Source of the DNA: Bacteroidales bacterium
GTDB lineage: Bacteria; Bacteroidota; Bacteroidia; Bacteroidales; UBA932
DNA: 64,000 nt
Assembly (NCBI GenBank): GCA_017625535.1
Contig: JAGAKR010000017.1
Span: 62,001-126,000 of the forward strand
Reading direction: 5' to 3'
Shown: one piece after another, positions 1-9,366 of the stretch
How positions within the stretch are numbered: the first letter of the stretch is position 1
Layout of the letters: every line of letters starts with the position of its first letter
Position numbers and translations under genes: made by a program
Notes under the pieces: generated by a model
The model's input: the letters and a program-made list of their open reading frames with translations, nothing else
What the model was told of the DNA's origin: nothing
The model's database searches: none

Positions 1-850
1 CATTCTCAATGGTCTCACGGTCCAACATTGTAAATATCTTAATGTATTTCTCGGCATCCTCATCACCTACGTTCATCCAGAACTGGTAGAAAGCGTATGG
101 AGATGTGTATTCAGGGTTCAGCCAGATGTTGCCTTTCTCTGTCTTTCCAAATTTGCCGCCGTCTGCTTTTGTAATGAGCGGGCAAGTAAGGGCAAATGCC
201 TCATTTCCGGTTTTTCTGCGGATAAGTTCTGTACCTGTGGTAATGTTGCCCCACTGGTCGCTTCCACCCATCTGCAGCTTGCAGTTCATATGCTCGTTGA
301 GGTATAGGAAATCATATCCCTGTACAAGCTGGTAAGAGAACTCTGTAAAAGACATACCCTCGCGGGCCTCACCTGTAAGGCGTTTCTTTACAGAATCCTT
401 GCTCATCATATAGTTTACGGTAATGTGCTTTCCAATGTCGCGGATGAATGAAAGGAATGAGAAATCCTTCATCCAGTCATAGTTGTTTACAAGCACTGCA
501 GCGTTCTCTTTGTCTGAATCAAAATCAAGGAAAATTGAAAGTTGCTTCTTTATGGCTGCAATATTGTGGTTAAGGGTAGCCTCATCCAAAAGGTTTCTCT
601 CTGCACTCTTCATAGAAGGGTCTCCAATCATACCTGTAGCGCCGCCAATAAGGGCGTAAGGTTTGTGGCCGCAATTCTGGAAATGTTTGAGCATCATAAT
701 GCTCACCAAGTGCCCGATGTGCAATGAATCTGCAGTAGGGTCAATACCCACGTATGCTGCAGTGCACTCTTTCATCAACTGCTCCTCTGTACCTGGCATC
801 ATTGTGTGGATCATTCCCCTCCAGGTAAGTTCTTCAACAAAATTCTTCAT
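1..850 (-). CDS. tyrS: Tyrosyl-tRNA synthetase, 3' part outside the window
   Basis: Class I aminoacyl-tRNA synthetase that charges tRNA-Tyr with tyrosine in the cytoplasm. Translation of the minus strand from the ATG at 850 gives about 283 residues before the window edge. The ATP-binding HIGH motif is present near residue 43 (LHIGHL), and the second class I signature appears as KFGKT near residue 230, the form known from bacterial TyrRS in place of KMSKS. The tyrosine-pocket stretch with QGYDFL and GGSDQWGN is also readable. The C-terminal tRNA-binding domain lies beyond base 1. A Bacteroidota -7 element (TACCTTTG on the minus strand) sits about 60 bases upstream. No internal stop was seen. 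The identity is secure; only the length is unknown. Confidence 0.97.
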   Translation of the reverse strand, partial: MKNFVEELTWRGMIHTMMPGTEEQLMKECTAAYVGIDPTADSLHIGHLVSIMMLKHFQNCGHKPYALIGGATGMIGDPSMKSAERNLLDEATLNHNIAAIKKQLSIFLDFDSDKENAAVLVNNYDWMKDFSFLSFIRDIGKHITVNYMMSKDSVKKRLTGEAREGMSFTEFSYQLVQGYDFLYLNEHMNCKLQMGGSDQWGNITTGTELIRRKTGNEAFALTCPLITKADGGKFGKTEKGNIWLNPEYTSPYAFYQFWMNVGDEDAEKYIKIFTMLDRETIEN

Positions 851-911
851 TGTATTTATATAATTTACGTTTAATATTTCTTTTTGGTACACAAAAACCT
901 GTGTCAACTGG

Positions 912-919
912 CAAAGGTA
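912..919 (-). promoter_or_regulatory. Bacteroidota -7 promoter element of tyrS
   Basis: The minus strand reads TACCTTTG here, an exact TAnnTTTG match, in the short gap between the NtrC-like regulator and tyrS. No good TTTG -33 box was found at the usual spacing. The expected transcript would have a leader of roughly 55 bases before the tyrS ATG. Confidence 0.5.
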
Positions 920-925
920 ACATTT

Positions 926-2236
926 TTACTTGAATAGGTTGTATTTCTTCCCCTTGTTATATAGAGTTTGCCTTGTAATGCCCAACTGGTCTGCGGCAAG
1001 AGTTATATTTCCCTTGTTCTTTTTAAGTGCAGCACGCATCATTTTCTTCTCCATCTGCTCAATTGTAAGGGTATTTATGCTCTGGGCAGATGCATCATCA
1101 GACAAGGTGCTTAGCAGCAGGAATCCGGGTTGTATTATCCCTTTGTGAGGAGTGAGGATAACAGCCCTCTCAATGGCAAGTGACAGTTCAGAGGTGTTTC
1201 CCACCCATTTGTATTCCAGCAGAACCTCCTTGGCAAGTTCAGAAAATCCCTCAATCTCTTTCCCGTATTTGCGGCAATATTTGTTCAGGAATACAGTTGC
1301 AAGGGGAATTATGTCCTCTTTCCTCTCGTTAAGGGAAGGGACCTTCATATAATTCTTTCTGAATAACCCAATAAGTTCATTATCAATCTTTCCAGACGAA
1401 TGAAGATTGCTGTAACTGCTGTATGAGCCTGCAATGAGTCTAATGTTAGCATTAATTGATGTAGAATACTGCAAACTGCTTAAAATCTTATTTTTCAATA
1501 TTTTTATAAGAAGTTTCTGTTCAGATACAGACAAACTCTCTATGTTCTCTATATAAACCGTCCCTCCATCAGCCATAGAAATCTTCCTTTCAAACTCACC
1601 TTCAAGCAGACTGCCCCCATCCATCTTTATGAACATAGATTTGCCTCTGCTGCTGAGATTATGTATCTGCTGGGCAAGCAACTCTTTCCCGCAACCCTTT
1701 TCTCCACTAAGGAGCACCGGCTCATCAGACTGTGAAAACTTCTGAGCAGCCTCAAAAATCCCTTTTGTTGAATCTGAGATACCCCAGTAAAATGGATTCT
1801 CACTCTTGAAAGATTCCTTAAGTGCCTCTATCTGGTTCAAAGCCGAGATATATTGTCTCATCCGGTAGGCATTCTTAAGGGTAACCAGCAGTTTTTCGTT
1901 GTTCCAGGGTTTGATGATAAAATCAAACGCCCCGGAATTTACAGTCTCCATTGCAAAAGAATTCTGCCCGAAATTTGTGAGGGTAACAATCTGTATGTTC
2001 AGCCCCAGTCCGTTGATTTCTCTTATCAGATTCAGATGTCCCTGCTGCTCTGCAGCCGAATTGTTGCCTGTATCAAGTACAATTATATCTACGGATTTCT
2101 CCTTTGCAATTCGTATTATTTTATCATGCTCAAATTCTGTAATTACATTGCTGAATTCCTTCTGCAGCAGCAGTACAAGAGCCGTAAGAAGCCCTTTGTT
2201 GCGGTCTGCCACCAGAACTGTACCCTTAATCTTCAT
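926..2236 (-). CDS. NtrC-type response regulator lacking the GAFTGA loop
   Basis: Three-part regulator of 436 residues: receiver domain (about 1-120), AAA+ domain (about 150-370) and Fis-type helix-turn-helix (about 395-436). The receiver keeps a candidate phosphorylatable Asp (VLDTG) and the switch Lys (IIKPW). The AAA+ domain keeps Walker A (GEKGCGKE), but the region that normally carries the sigma-54-contacting GAFTGA loop is missing: the chain runs from LLEGEFERK straight into ADGGTVYIENIE. Walker B is altered too, with EN in place of the usual DE. In known families, loss of GAFTGA removes sigma-54 activation, so this protein is inferred to act as a DNA-binding regulator, perhaps a repressor. 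No histidine kinase gene is adjacent. Operator-like dyads lie just upstream at 2285-2451. Confidence 0.85.
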   Translation of the reverse strand: MKIKGTVLVADRNKGLLTALVLLLQKEFSNVITEFEHDKIIRIAKEKSVDIIVLDTGNNSAAEQQGHLNLIREINGLGLNIQIVTLTNFGQNSFAMETVNSGAFDFIIKPWNNEKLLVTLKNAYRMRQYISALNQIEALKESFKSENPFYWGISDSTKGIFEAAQKFSQSDEPVLLSGEKGCGKELLAQQIHNLSSRGKSMFIKMDGGSLLEGEFERKISMADGGTVYIENIESLSVSEQKLLIKILKNKILSSLQYSTSINANIRLIAGSYSSYSNLHSSGKIDNELIGLFRKNYMKVPSLNERKEDIIPLATVFLNKYCRKYGKEIEGFSELAKEVLLEYKWVGNTSELSLAIERAVILTPHKGIIQPGFLLLSTLSDDASAQSINTLTIEQMEKKMMRAALKKNKGNITLAADQLGITRQTLYNKGKKYNLFK

Positions 2237-2280
2237 CTGTTTATTCTTCTTATAAATACCTGTAATACACCTTATTGCTA

Positions 2281-2332
2281 CAAATGTAAAAAATTTTTAC
2301 AAAATACAGAAATTGCGTAAACAAATTTTACA
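2281..2332 (-). promoter_or_regulatory. Promoter with two operator-like dyads upstream of the NtrC-like regulator
   Basis: On the minus strand TACATTTG (plus positions 2281-2288) fits the Bacteroidota -7 element. It overlaps a 17-base dyad, TGTAAAAAATTTTTACA, at 2285-2301. A second 17-base dyad of the same design (CGTAAACAAATTTTACA, about 14 of 17 positions shared) lies at 2316-2332, so the centres are 31 bases apart, about three helical turns. A dyad over the -7 box and another near -45 suggest negative autoregulation; this is inference from position. Confidence 0.5.
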
Positions 2333-2436
2333 TAAAATTCTGCATAAGGATTATAATTAGCAGATATACAATATTTAATAATGGTGTTTAATTTGGTTAT
2401 ATATTTTCTTAAGCAATTCAGAAATTCTTCCCTCTC

Positions 2437-2451
2437 TGTAAAATTTTTACA
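2437..2451. promoter_or_regulatory. Third TGTAAAA/TTTTACA dyad
   Basis: TGTAAAATTTTTACA is a 15-base palindrome with 7-base arms. It belongs to the same motif family as the two dyads at 2285-2332 but its centre is two bases shorter. It lies in the gene-free stretch about 200 bases upstream of the NtrC-like regulator and may be a further binding site. Confidence 0.4.
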
Positions 2452-2740
2452 CATTAATTTTCGGCACTATGTTTACTTATCCTACACCTTAAATTCCTCA
2501 AATGACAACAGCCGCTGTCCTTTAATAAAAAGACAGCGCCTGCTAATATTCAATCAGTATTGCTTAAAACTGTTCACTTTTCCCAATATCCTATTTGCAG
2601 CTTTTTGAGATAAGTCCACTTTAAATTTTCGCTCCTTCCCTCAACTTTTTCTTTTTTTGGACAGGTGTTAAATAAAATATTTGCAATATTGTATCAGAAG
2701 AACATTAACCGGGAAGGATTTTGGCGTGAGACTTGTTTTG
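2452..2740. other. AT-rich gap without a credible gene
   Basis: The stretch between the NtrC-like regulator and the transposase remnant holds no convincing gene; a 75-codon open frame at 2381-2608 has non-coding composition. The only structure seen is a weak hairpin, CGCTGTC at 2513-2519 against GACAGCG at 2532-2538, and a small AATATT palindrome near 2680. Confidence 0.5.
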
Positions 2741-3022
2741 AGGAAGTTTTTTGAAGCAGCAATGTTTGCAGCCATGAACAAATAAGAAAGACAAGCATAT
2801 ATAAGCAAGATGAACACAGAAAGAGATCTACGCAACCAACTGGACTACGCCAGATCTGAAGGCCTGGCTAAAGGTATGGCACAAGGTATGACCAAAGGCA
2901 TGGAGAAAGGCCGTAAAGAAGCTCTTACGGAGAGTGCCAGAAAATTCAAGGCCCAAAATGTCCCCATTGAAGTTATCTCATCCTGCACGGGATTGTCTGT
3001 AGAAGAGATAATGGCACTTTAA
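2741..3022 (+). pseudogene. Remnant of a Rpn/PD-(D/E)XK-type transposase, C-terminal end
   Basis: The open part from the ATG at 2810 gives 70 residues: a charged helix (RDLRNQLDYARSEG), a run of G-[ML]-x-K-G repeats, and the ending typical of C-termini in the Rpn/PD-(D/E)XK recombination-promoting nuclease family (IEVISSCTGLSVEEI). The same frame continues upstream as RKFFEAAMFAAMNK, resembling the preceding conserved stretch of the family, but a TAA at 2783-2785 interrupts it. The catalytic nuclease domain is absent. I read this as the eroded 3' end of a once complete gene. The small open frame could still be expressed, but nothing suggests a function. Confidence 0.7.
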
Positions 3023-3070
3023 TGAAAGTTATGCTCCGTAACCCATATTTTGGCCGCGTAGCATTATTTG

Positions 3071-3226
3071 TCAAACATCAACATTAAGAATCTCTTTTAT
3101 CTTTTTGCACATAATCCTGTTACCTTGCAGCATGGTCCTTTTACCAAAGGCCATACGATAATACCATTTACAATCCGATATATAATCTTGAATAATCCCT
3201 ACAAAATATTCATTGTAGTAAAGATT
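3071..3226 (-). pseudogene. Unrecognised gene remnant, about 51 codons
   Basis: On the minus strand a frame runs from just after an upstream TAG (3227-3229) to a TGA at 3071-3073. Its translation looks like a real protein tail: aromatic-rich YYNEYFVGIIQDYI, then WYYRMAFGKR, then a basic amphipathic end (KKIKEILNVDV). There is no start codon in the first half. I do not recognise the family. Its position beside the transposase remnant suggests both are leftovers of a decayed insertion. The coding impression rests only on composition. Confidence 0.35.
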
Positions 3227-3251
3227 CTATAGGTGATTTGGAATAAGATTG

Positions 3252-3259
3252 TAAATTTG
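3252..3259 (+). promoter_or_regulatory. Bacteroidota -7 element of the S37 peptidase gene
   Basis: TAAATTTG matches TAnnTTTG and lies 20 bases upstream of the ATG at 3280. A TTTG at 3237-3240 is too close to be a standard -33 box, so only the -7 half is well supported. Confidence 0.45.
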
Positions 3260-3279
3260 TAAAACTTAAATCAACAGAT

Positions 3280-4644
3280 ATGAAAACAAGACTTACCAGA
3301 TTTTTGGCCGTTGCGCTTCTGCTCTTTATTGTTGCGCCGGCGTTTGCCCAGTTGCCAGAGAAATTGGCACAATTCAAGAATATAAGCGGTATAAAGAAAC
3401 TTGAGGTTTCAGAGAAGATGGAGAACCCTTTCAAGGAGAAATATGTTATGTTCTTTGAGCAGCCCATAGACCACAGCAATCCTGCAAAGGGTACTTACAG
3501 GCAGCGTGTGGTTGTTGCAGTTGCAGATTACAATGCCCCTACAGTTATTGTTACAGAGGGTTATGGTGCAGCGTACGGCCTCAATCCAAGATACAGGGAG
3601 GAGATTTCACGTATGTTCAATACCAACCTTGTGGTTGTGGAGCACAGATACTTCCTGGAGTCTGTTCCGTTTATGCAGGATGACAAGAGCATTACCCCGG
3701 AGACTTTGGACTGGAGCTATATGACAGCAGTAAACGAGGCTGCAGACCTTCATAATGTGAACCAAATCCTCCGTCAGGTGTTGAAAGGTAAATGGATTGC
3801 TACAGGTATAAGCAAGGGCGGCCAGACAACAATGTTCTACACCGCTTACTATCCGGAGGATCTTGATGTTTCAGTTCCTTACGTAGGCCCTCTTTGCAAG
3901 GGTGTTGAGGACGGACGCCACGAGCCATTCCTTGCAGAGTATGCAGGTACCCCACAGGACAGGGAGATTCTTAAGAACTTCCAGATAGAGTTCCTTAAGA
4001 GAAGGGCTACAATCAAACCTTTCTTTGAGGAACTTACCGCAAAGGAGAAATATACCTACAAGATTGATATGGATGCGGTTTATGATTACTGCGTACTTGA
4101 GTTCCCGTTTGCTTTCTGGCAGTGGGGTATGAAAACCTCTATGGTACCTGATCCAAAAACAGCTACAGACAAGGAGATGTTTGACTTCCTGGTAAGGGCC
4201 AGCGGTCCCGATTATTTTGCAGAGGGGGGCAACAATGATCCTTTCTTTGTACAGGCTGCAAAAGAGTTGGGCTATTACGGTTATGATACAAAACCTTTCA
4301 AGGGCCTTCTTACCATAAAGGATGCTGAGGGTTACCTTAATAAGTTGTTTGTGCCTCAGACCCAGACATTCAAATTTGACAAATACCTTTACAAGAAAGT
4401 AAAGAAGTTCCTTGCAAAAACAGATTCAAAGATGATGTTCATCTACGGCCAGTTTGACCCTTGGAGTGCAGTTATGCCTGTTGCCCCTGTAAAGAACGAG
4501 GAACTTAAGAAGAAAGGCAAGGGCCGCCAGACAATGAAACTTTACATTGAGCCTAACGGCAGCCACAGGGCAAGAATCTCAACTTTGCCTGAGGAGATGA
4601 AGAAGGAGGCTATTGCAACCCTTAAGGAGTGGTTGGAGTTATAA
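3280..4644 (+). CDS. Secreted S37-family serine peptidase (PS-10 type)
   Basis: A 454-residue exported hydrolase with a clear signal peptide (MKTRLTRFLAV then a hydrophobic stretch, cleavage near AFA-Q at about residue 24). The alpha/beta-hydrolase fold of tripeptidyl-aminopeptidase family S37 is recognisable: the oxyanion region TEGYGAAYG, the strand VVVEHRYF, the nucleophile elbow GISKGG (Ser near residue 180), an acid in YGQFDPWS (about 390) and a histidine in NGSHRA (about 430). The family removes short peptides from protein N-termini, so the role is probably peptide nutrition or maturation in the periplasm. It has its own upstream -7 element and is followed one base after its stop by the DUF2156 gene, suggesting co-transcription. 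The exact substrate is unknown. Confidence 0.85.
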   Translation: MKTRLTRFLAVALLLFIVAPAFAQLPEKLAQFKNISGIKKLEVSEKMENPFKEKYVMFFEQPIDHSNPAKGTYRQRVVVAVADYNAPTVIVTEGYGAAYGLNPRYREEISRMFNTNLVVVEHRYFLESVPFMQDDKSITPETLDWSYMTAVNEAADLHNVNQILRQVLKGKWIATGISKGGQTTMFYTAYYPEDLDVSVPYVGPLCKGVEDGRHEPFLAEYAGTPQDREILKNFQIEFLKRRATIKPFFEELTAKEKYTYKIDMDAVYDYCVLEFPFAFWQWGMKTSMVPDPKTATDKEMFDFLVRASGPDYFAEGGNNDPFFVQAAKELGYYGYDTKPFKGLLTIKDAEGYLNKLFVPQTQTFKFDKYLYKKVKKFLAKTDSKMMFIYGQFDPWSAVMPVAPVKNEELKKKGKGRQTMKLYIEPNGSHRARISTLPEEMKKEAIATLKEWLEL

Positions 4645-4645
4645 T

Positions 4646-5569
4646 ATGGAATTCAGAGAGATTACATTAGAAGATAGAGATTGGATGCGTCAGTTGCTCG
4701 GTTATTCAGATAACCGGGCAACTGAATTTAATTTTACCGTACTGTTCATCTGGAGGGGGATAATGAACTCCAAGGTGTGCAGGGCGGATGATTTTTTTGT
4801 GGTGAGGTTCCACCCGCAGGGGGCACCTGACCCAATGTACATTTTCCCGGCAGGAAGGGGCACAGAGCAGCAGTTCAAGCACCTTATTCAGGAGTGTATG
4901 GCAGATGCAAAGGCATCAGGCCACCCTTTCCGTATGGCATCTGTACAGCAGGAGCAGAAAGAGGTTCTGGAATCCCTTTTTCCCGACAAATTTTCATTTG
5001 AACCGGTCCGCAACTCATTTGATTACATTTATTCAGCCCAGGACCTTACATTCCTCAGGGGAAAGAAGTTCCAGAGCAAGAGGAATTTTGTATCGAGGTT
5101 CAAGAGGCAGGAGGGATGGAGTTATGAAACTGTCGGGAAGGAAAATATTGCCGAATGTATGGAGATGAGCCTCAGATGGTGTGCAAAATATGGCTGTGGC
5201 AAGGACCCTTCAATGCAGAGCGAGTCCTGTTCTGTGAAGAATGCCCTGGATAATTTTCAGGAACTTGGGCTGCTGGGCGGGCTGCTCCGTCTTAATGGGG
5301 AGGTGGTGGCATTCACCATTGCGGAGAAGACAAATTCCGATACCCTGCTGGTGCATATTGAGAAGGCATACGGAGACATTGTGGGGGCATATCCAACCAT
5401 TGCAAATGAGTTCCTCAGAAACACAGTTGTTATAGATGAGGCGGCAGGTGAACTCTCTGTAAAATACATAAATAGGGAGGATGATGCCGGTGACTTGGGT
5501 TTGCGGGAGGCCAAAATGCAATATCATCCCCTCTTTTTGCTGGAAAAGTATTCGGTAAAAGAAAAATAA
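4646..5569 (+). CDS. DUF2156 (LPG-synthase C-terminal-like) acyltransferase-fold protein
   Basis: A 307-residue soluble protein of the DUF2156 family, which shares the GNAT-like fold of the aminoacyl-transferase part of phosphatidylglycerol lysyltransferases. Readable features are the N-terminal REITLEDRDWM, ATEFNFTVLFIWR, the basic stretch KKFQSKRNFVSRFKR and the C-terminal VKYINREDD with LREAKMQYHP, all of which recur in this family. There is no membrane region, so it is the free-standing enzyme domain and not a full MprF. The start at 4646 is chosen because it follows the S37 stop by one base; an in-frame ATG at 4613 would overlap that gene. The donor and acceptor cannot be told from sequence. 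Confidence 0.8.
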   Translation: MEFREITLEDRDWMRQLLGYSDNRATEFNFTVLFIWRGIMNSKVCRADDFFVVRFHPQGAPDPMYIFPAGRGTEQQFKHLIQECMADAKASGHPFRMASVQQEQKEVLESLFPDKFSFEPVRNSFDYIYSAQDLTFLRGKKFQSKRNFVSRFKRQEGWSYETVGKENIAECMEMSLRWCAKYGCGKDPSMQSESCSVKNALDNFQELGLLGGLLRLNGEVVAFTIAEKTNSDTLLVHIEKAYGDIVGAYPTIANEFLRNTVVIDEAAGELSVKYINREDDAGDLGLREAKMQYHPLFLLEKYSVKEK

Positions 5570-5570
5570 C

Positions 5571-5578
5571 TATATTTG
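5571..5578 (+). promoter_or_regulatory. Bacteroidota -7 element before gldE
   Basis: TATATTTG lies directly after the stop codon of the DUF2156 gene and 26 bases before the TTG start used by the GldE-like protein, so the next two genes may form their own transcription unit. No clear -33 TTTG was seen. Confidence 0.45.
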
Positions 5579-5604
5579 CACCCTAAACCAATACATTATA
5601 AAAT

Positions 5605-6642
5605 TTGGAACCTCCCAGTAGCATTACAGTAGAACTTATAGTTCTCTCGTGTTCAATATTAGGTCTTATAACCTGTTCGGCTCTCATTTCCGGCAGTGAA
5701 GCGGCGTTTTTCTCCCTTACACCCGGTCAGAGGGATGCGCTCAAACAGGAGGGGGATGCCAAAGGTGAAAGGGTGCTGTGGCTCCTTTCAAACCCCGATT
5801 ACCTGTTGGGTACAATTCTGCAGGCAAACAACGTAGTAAATATCCTTATAGTGCTCCTTTCAACAATGTTGTTGGGAAGGCTTTTTGATTTCTCGGCTTC
5901 TCCGGTTCTGGAGTTTCTGATCAATACCATATTGGTAACTTTCTTCCTTCTTATGTTCGGGGAGGTTCTTCCTAAGATTATTGCAACACATTACCCTGTG
6001 CAGTTTGCAAAGATGATGGCAATGCCAATCTCGGCACTGCTTCCTGTGGCCAGACCTTTCAACAAGTTCATGACAAACTTCACCACAAAAATATCTGAGC
6101 ATTTTGAGCAGAAGGGTGAGGTAACCCTGGAAGAGTTGTCTGAGGCGGTTGACATTGCAACCCCAACGGCCAGTCAGGAGAAGAAGATGCTCAAGGGTAT
6201 TGTAAAGCTCCCTACCATAAGTGTAGAGAAGATTATGAAGCCCCGTGTGGAGGTGGTGGCAATAGACATAGATTCCACCAACGAGGATGTTATAAGGATT
6301 GCAAATGAGTGCGGTTTTTCCCGTCTCCCTGTTTATCAGGAAGATTTGGATGACATAAAAGGATTCCTGTACATAAAGGATATGCTCCCTTACATTGCAG
6401 ACAGGAGCAAAGATTTCAGTTGGAAAGACCACATAAGGGAGGCATATTTTATCCCTGAGAGCAAGAAGATAAATGACCTGCTTGAGGAGTTCCGCAACAA
6501 GAAGATGCATCTGGCGGTAGTGGTTGATGAGTATGGCGGCACAGACGGCATTGTTACCCTTGAGGATATCCTTGAGGAGATAGTTGGCGAGATTATTGAT
6601 GAGAGCGATTTTGAAGAACTTAATGAATTGAACAGAAAATAA
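5605..6642 (+). CDS. gldE: GldE-like CNNM/CBS membrane protein, short form
   Basis: Inner-membrane protein of 345 residues. The N-terminal CNNM (DUF21) domain has about four hydrophobic segments (residues 8-155, including GSEAAFFSL and FGEVLPKI), followed by a CBS pair (about 190-320) with MKPRVEVVAID, FSRLPVY and VVVDEYGGTDGIVTLEDILEEIVGEI. In Bacteroidota this architecture next to a phosphopantetheinyl transferase is annotated as gliding-motility protein GldE, although many carriers do not glide; related proteins are linked to Mg/Co transport. Two oddities: the only suitable start is a TTG at 5605, and the chain stops soon after the second CBS domain, so the usual C-terminal CorC/HlyC domain of about 80 residues is missing. 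The PPTase gene follows after five bases. Confidence 0.82.
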   Translation: MEPPSSITVELIVLSCSILGLITCSALISGSEAAFFSLTPGQRDALKQEGDAKGERVLWLLSNPDYLLGTILQANNVVNILIVLLSTMLLGRLFDFSASPVLEFLINTILVTFFLLMFGEVLPKIIATHYPVQFAKMMAMPISALLPVARPFNKFMTNFTTKISEHFEQKGEVTLEELSEAVDIATPTASQEKKMLKGIVKLPTISVEKIMKPRVEVVAIDIDSTNEDVIRIANECGFSRLPVYQEDLDDIKGFLYIKDMLPYIADRSKDFSWKDHIREAYFIPESKKINDLLEEFRNKKMHLAVVVDEYGGTDGIVTLEDILEEIVGEIIDESDFEELNELNRK

Positions 6643-6647
6643 TATAT

Positions 6648-7283
6648 ATGGGCCTGTATTTTAGAAAAGAACTTAAAAACGGTGCAGAAATATCCGTGTG
6701 GGAAGTCACGGAAACCGAAGAAGAGTTATTGAAAATCATTTCCATCCCAAATGAGGAACTGGAAGAGTTGTTTTACACAAAGAGCGGAGCAAGAAGAAGA
6801 GAGAAACTTGCTGTAAGGGCTCTTTTGAATACAATTTTTGAAGACAAGGTGTATCTTGGACATCACGACAACGGCGCACCTTTTATCCAGAACCATCTTA
6901 CCCGTATAAGCATTACACACACAAACCGCTTTGTGGCAATAATAACCCACCCTACAGAGGAGGTTGGAATTGACATTGAGAGCATTGAGAGGGATTTCTC
7001 TGCAGTTGAGAAGAAAGCACTTTCAGAGGATGAGATAGATGATCTGCAGGACAAGAACCGCAATCTTCAGCTGGCAATCTACTGGTGTGCAAAAGAGGCC
7101 ATCTACAAACGTATGAGCCAGCACGGAGTTGACTTTGCAAAACAGATGGAGGTAGACAAGTTCAATCCTAAAGAGGAGGGAGACATAGAGGCAACCTTCA
7201 TAAACAAGGACGGTTCGGAGGAGGAGTTTGAACTGGAATACGAAGTGTTCGACAACCACGTAATGGTGTGGTTGGTAGGATAA
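6648..7283 (+). CDS. 4'-phosphopantetheinyl transferase superfamily protein
   Basis: A 211-residue enzyme that moves the 4'-phosphopantetheine arm from coenzyme A to a carrier protein. The three signatures of the Sfp/AcpS superfamily are visible: ISITHT (about residue 88), the metal-binding GIDIES (about 107) and WCAKEAIYK (about 147). Length is closer to Sfp-type than to the short AcpS type. It starts five bases after gldE, a pairing common in Bacteroidales, and ends before the groEL terminator. The pigment-type polyketide cluster at 57.6-64 kb would need a pantetheinylated carrier protein, so this enzyme could serve it as well as fatty-acid synthesis; that link is inference. Confidence 0.88.
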   Translation: MGLYFRKELKNGAEISVWEVTETEEELLKIISIPNEELEELFYTKSGARRREKLAVRALLNTIFEDKVYLGHHDNGAPFIQNHLTRISITHTNRFVAIITHPTEEVGIDIESIERDFSAVEKKALSEDEIDDLQDKNRNLQLAIYWCAKEAIYKRMSQHGVDFAKQMEVDKFNPKEEGDIEATFINKDGSEEEFELEYEVFDNHVMVWLVG

Positions 7284-7315
7284 TCTTCCTTGTTGAAATG
7301 ACGGCGTAAAATAAT

Positions 7316-7344
7316 AGCGGCAGCCCTTTTGAGGTGCTGCCGCT
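7316..7344. terminator. Shared hairpin between the PPTase gene and groEL
   Basis: AGCGGCAGC at 7316-7324 pairs perfectly with GCTGCCGCT at 7336-7344 across an 11-base loop. It lies between two convergent genes and could end both transcripts. T-tracts on either side are weak. Confidence 0.7.
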
Positions 7345-7365
7345 TGTGTTATCGGGAAGAGGATA

Positions 7366-9000
<1,635 letters not shown>

Positions 9001-9016
9001 TTATTTCCTCCTCAAA

Positions 9017-9286
9017 TTAGATGGTTGCCAAAATATCGCTCTGGCGCATAATTATATAAGATTTTCCCTCTGAGTGAACCTCTGTGCCGGCATATTTGCC
9101 ATAAAGTACAGTGTCACCAACTTTTACCTCCATAGGCTCATCCTTTTTGCCAGGTCCAACTGCCAATACTTTGCCCTCCTGTGGTTTCTCTTTTGCGTTG
9201 TCTGGGATAAACAATCCGCTTGCTGTTTTGGTCTCAGCCTCTCTTGGCTCTACCAATACTCTGTCTGCTAATGGTTTAATGTTCAT
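9017..9286 (-). CDS. groES: Co-chaperonin GroES (10 kDa)
   Basis: The 89-residue lid of the chaperonin chamber. N-terminus [13 protein letters not shown], the mobile loop region [12 protein letters not shown] and the C-terminal [13 protein letters not shown] are typical. It is the first gene of the groESL operon and is preceded by a leader of about 47 bases if the sigma-54-like promoter at 9342-9359 is used. No HrcA/CIRCE operator was found upstream, which is unusual for a heat-shock operon in bacteria generally, although not all Bacteroidota use CIRCE. Confidence 0.98.
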   Translation of the reverse strand: MNIKPLADRVLVEPREAETKTASGLFIPDNAKEKPQEGKVLAVGPGKKDEPMEVKVGDTVLYGKYAGTEVHSEGKSYIIMRQSDILATI

Positions 9287-9341
9287 AGTTGTATAATTTT
9301 CTCTGTTTCTATTTTTCTGATTTGCTTTATGCCCGGTATAA

Positions 9342-9359
9342 GGGCAAAATGAGTGCCAA
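9342..9359 (-). promoter_or_regulatory. Candidate sigma-54 (-24/-12) promoter of groESL
   Basis: The minus strand reads TTGGCACTCATTTTGCCC. This matches the sigma-54 pattern TGGCAC-N5-TTGC, with exactly ten bases between the GG and GC dinucleotides. The predicted start lies near 9333, about 47 bases before the groES ATG. A competing standard element is poor: the nearest is TACCCTTTG, with three spacer bases in place of two. Confidence 0.55.
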
Positions 9360-9366
9360 AGGGTAA

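Noticed and set aside
2381-2608. 75-codon open frame in the gap upstream of the NtrC-like regulator
   Set aside because: Composition is that of AT-rich non-coding DNA, it covers the dyad at 2437, and no domain or ribosome entry signal is visible.
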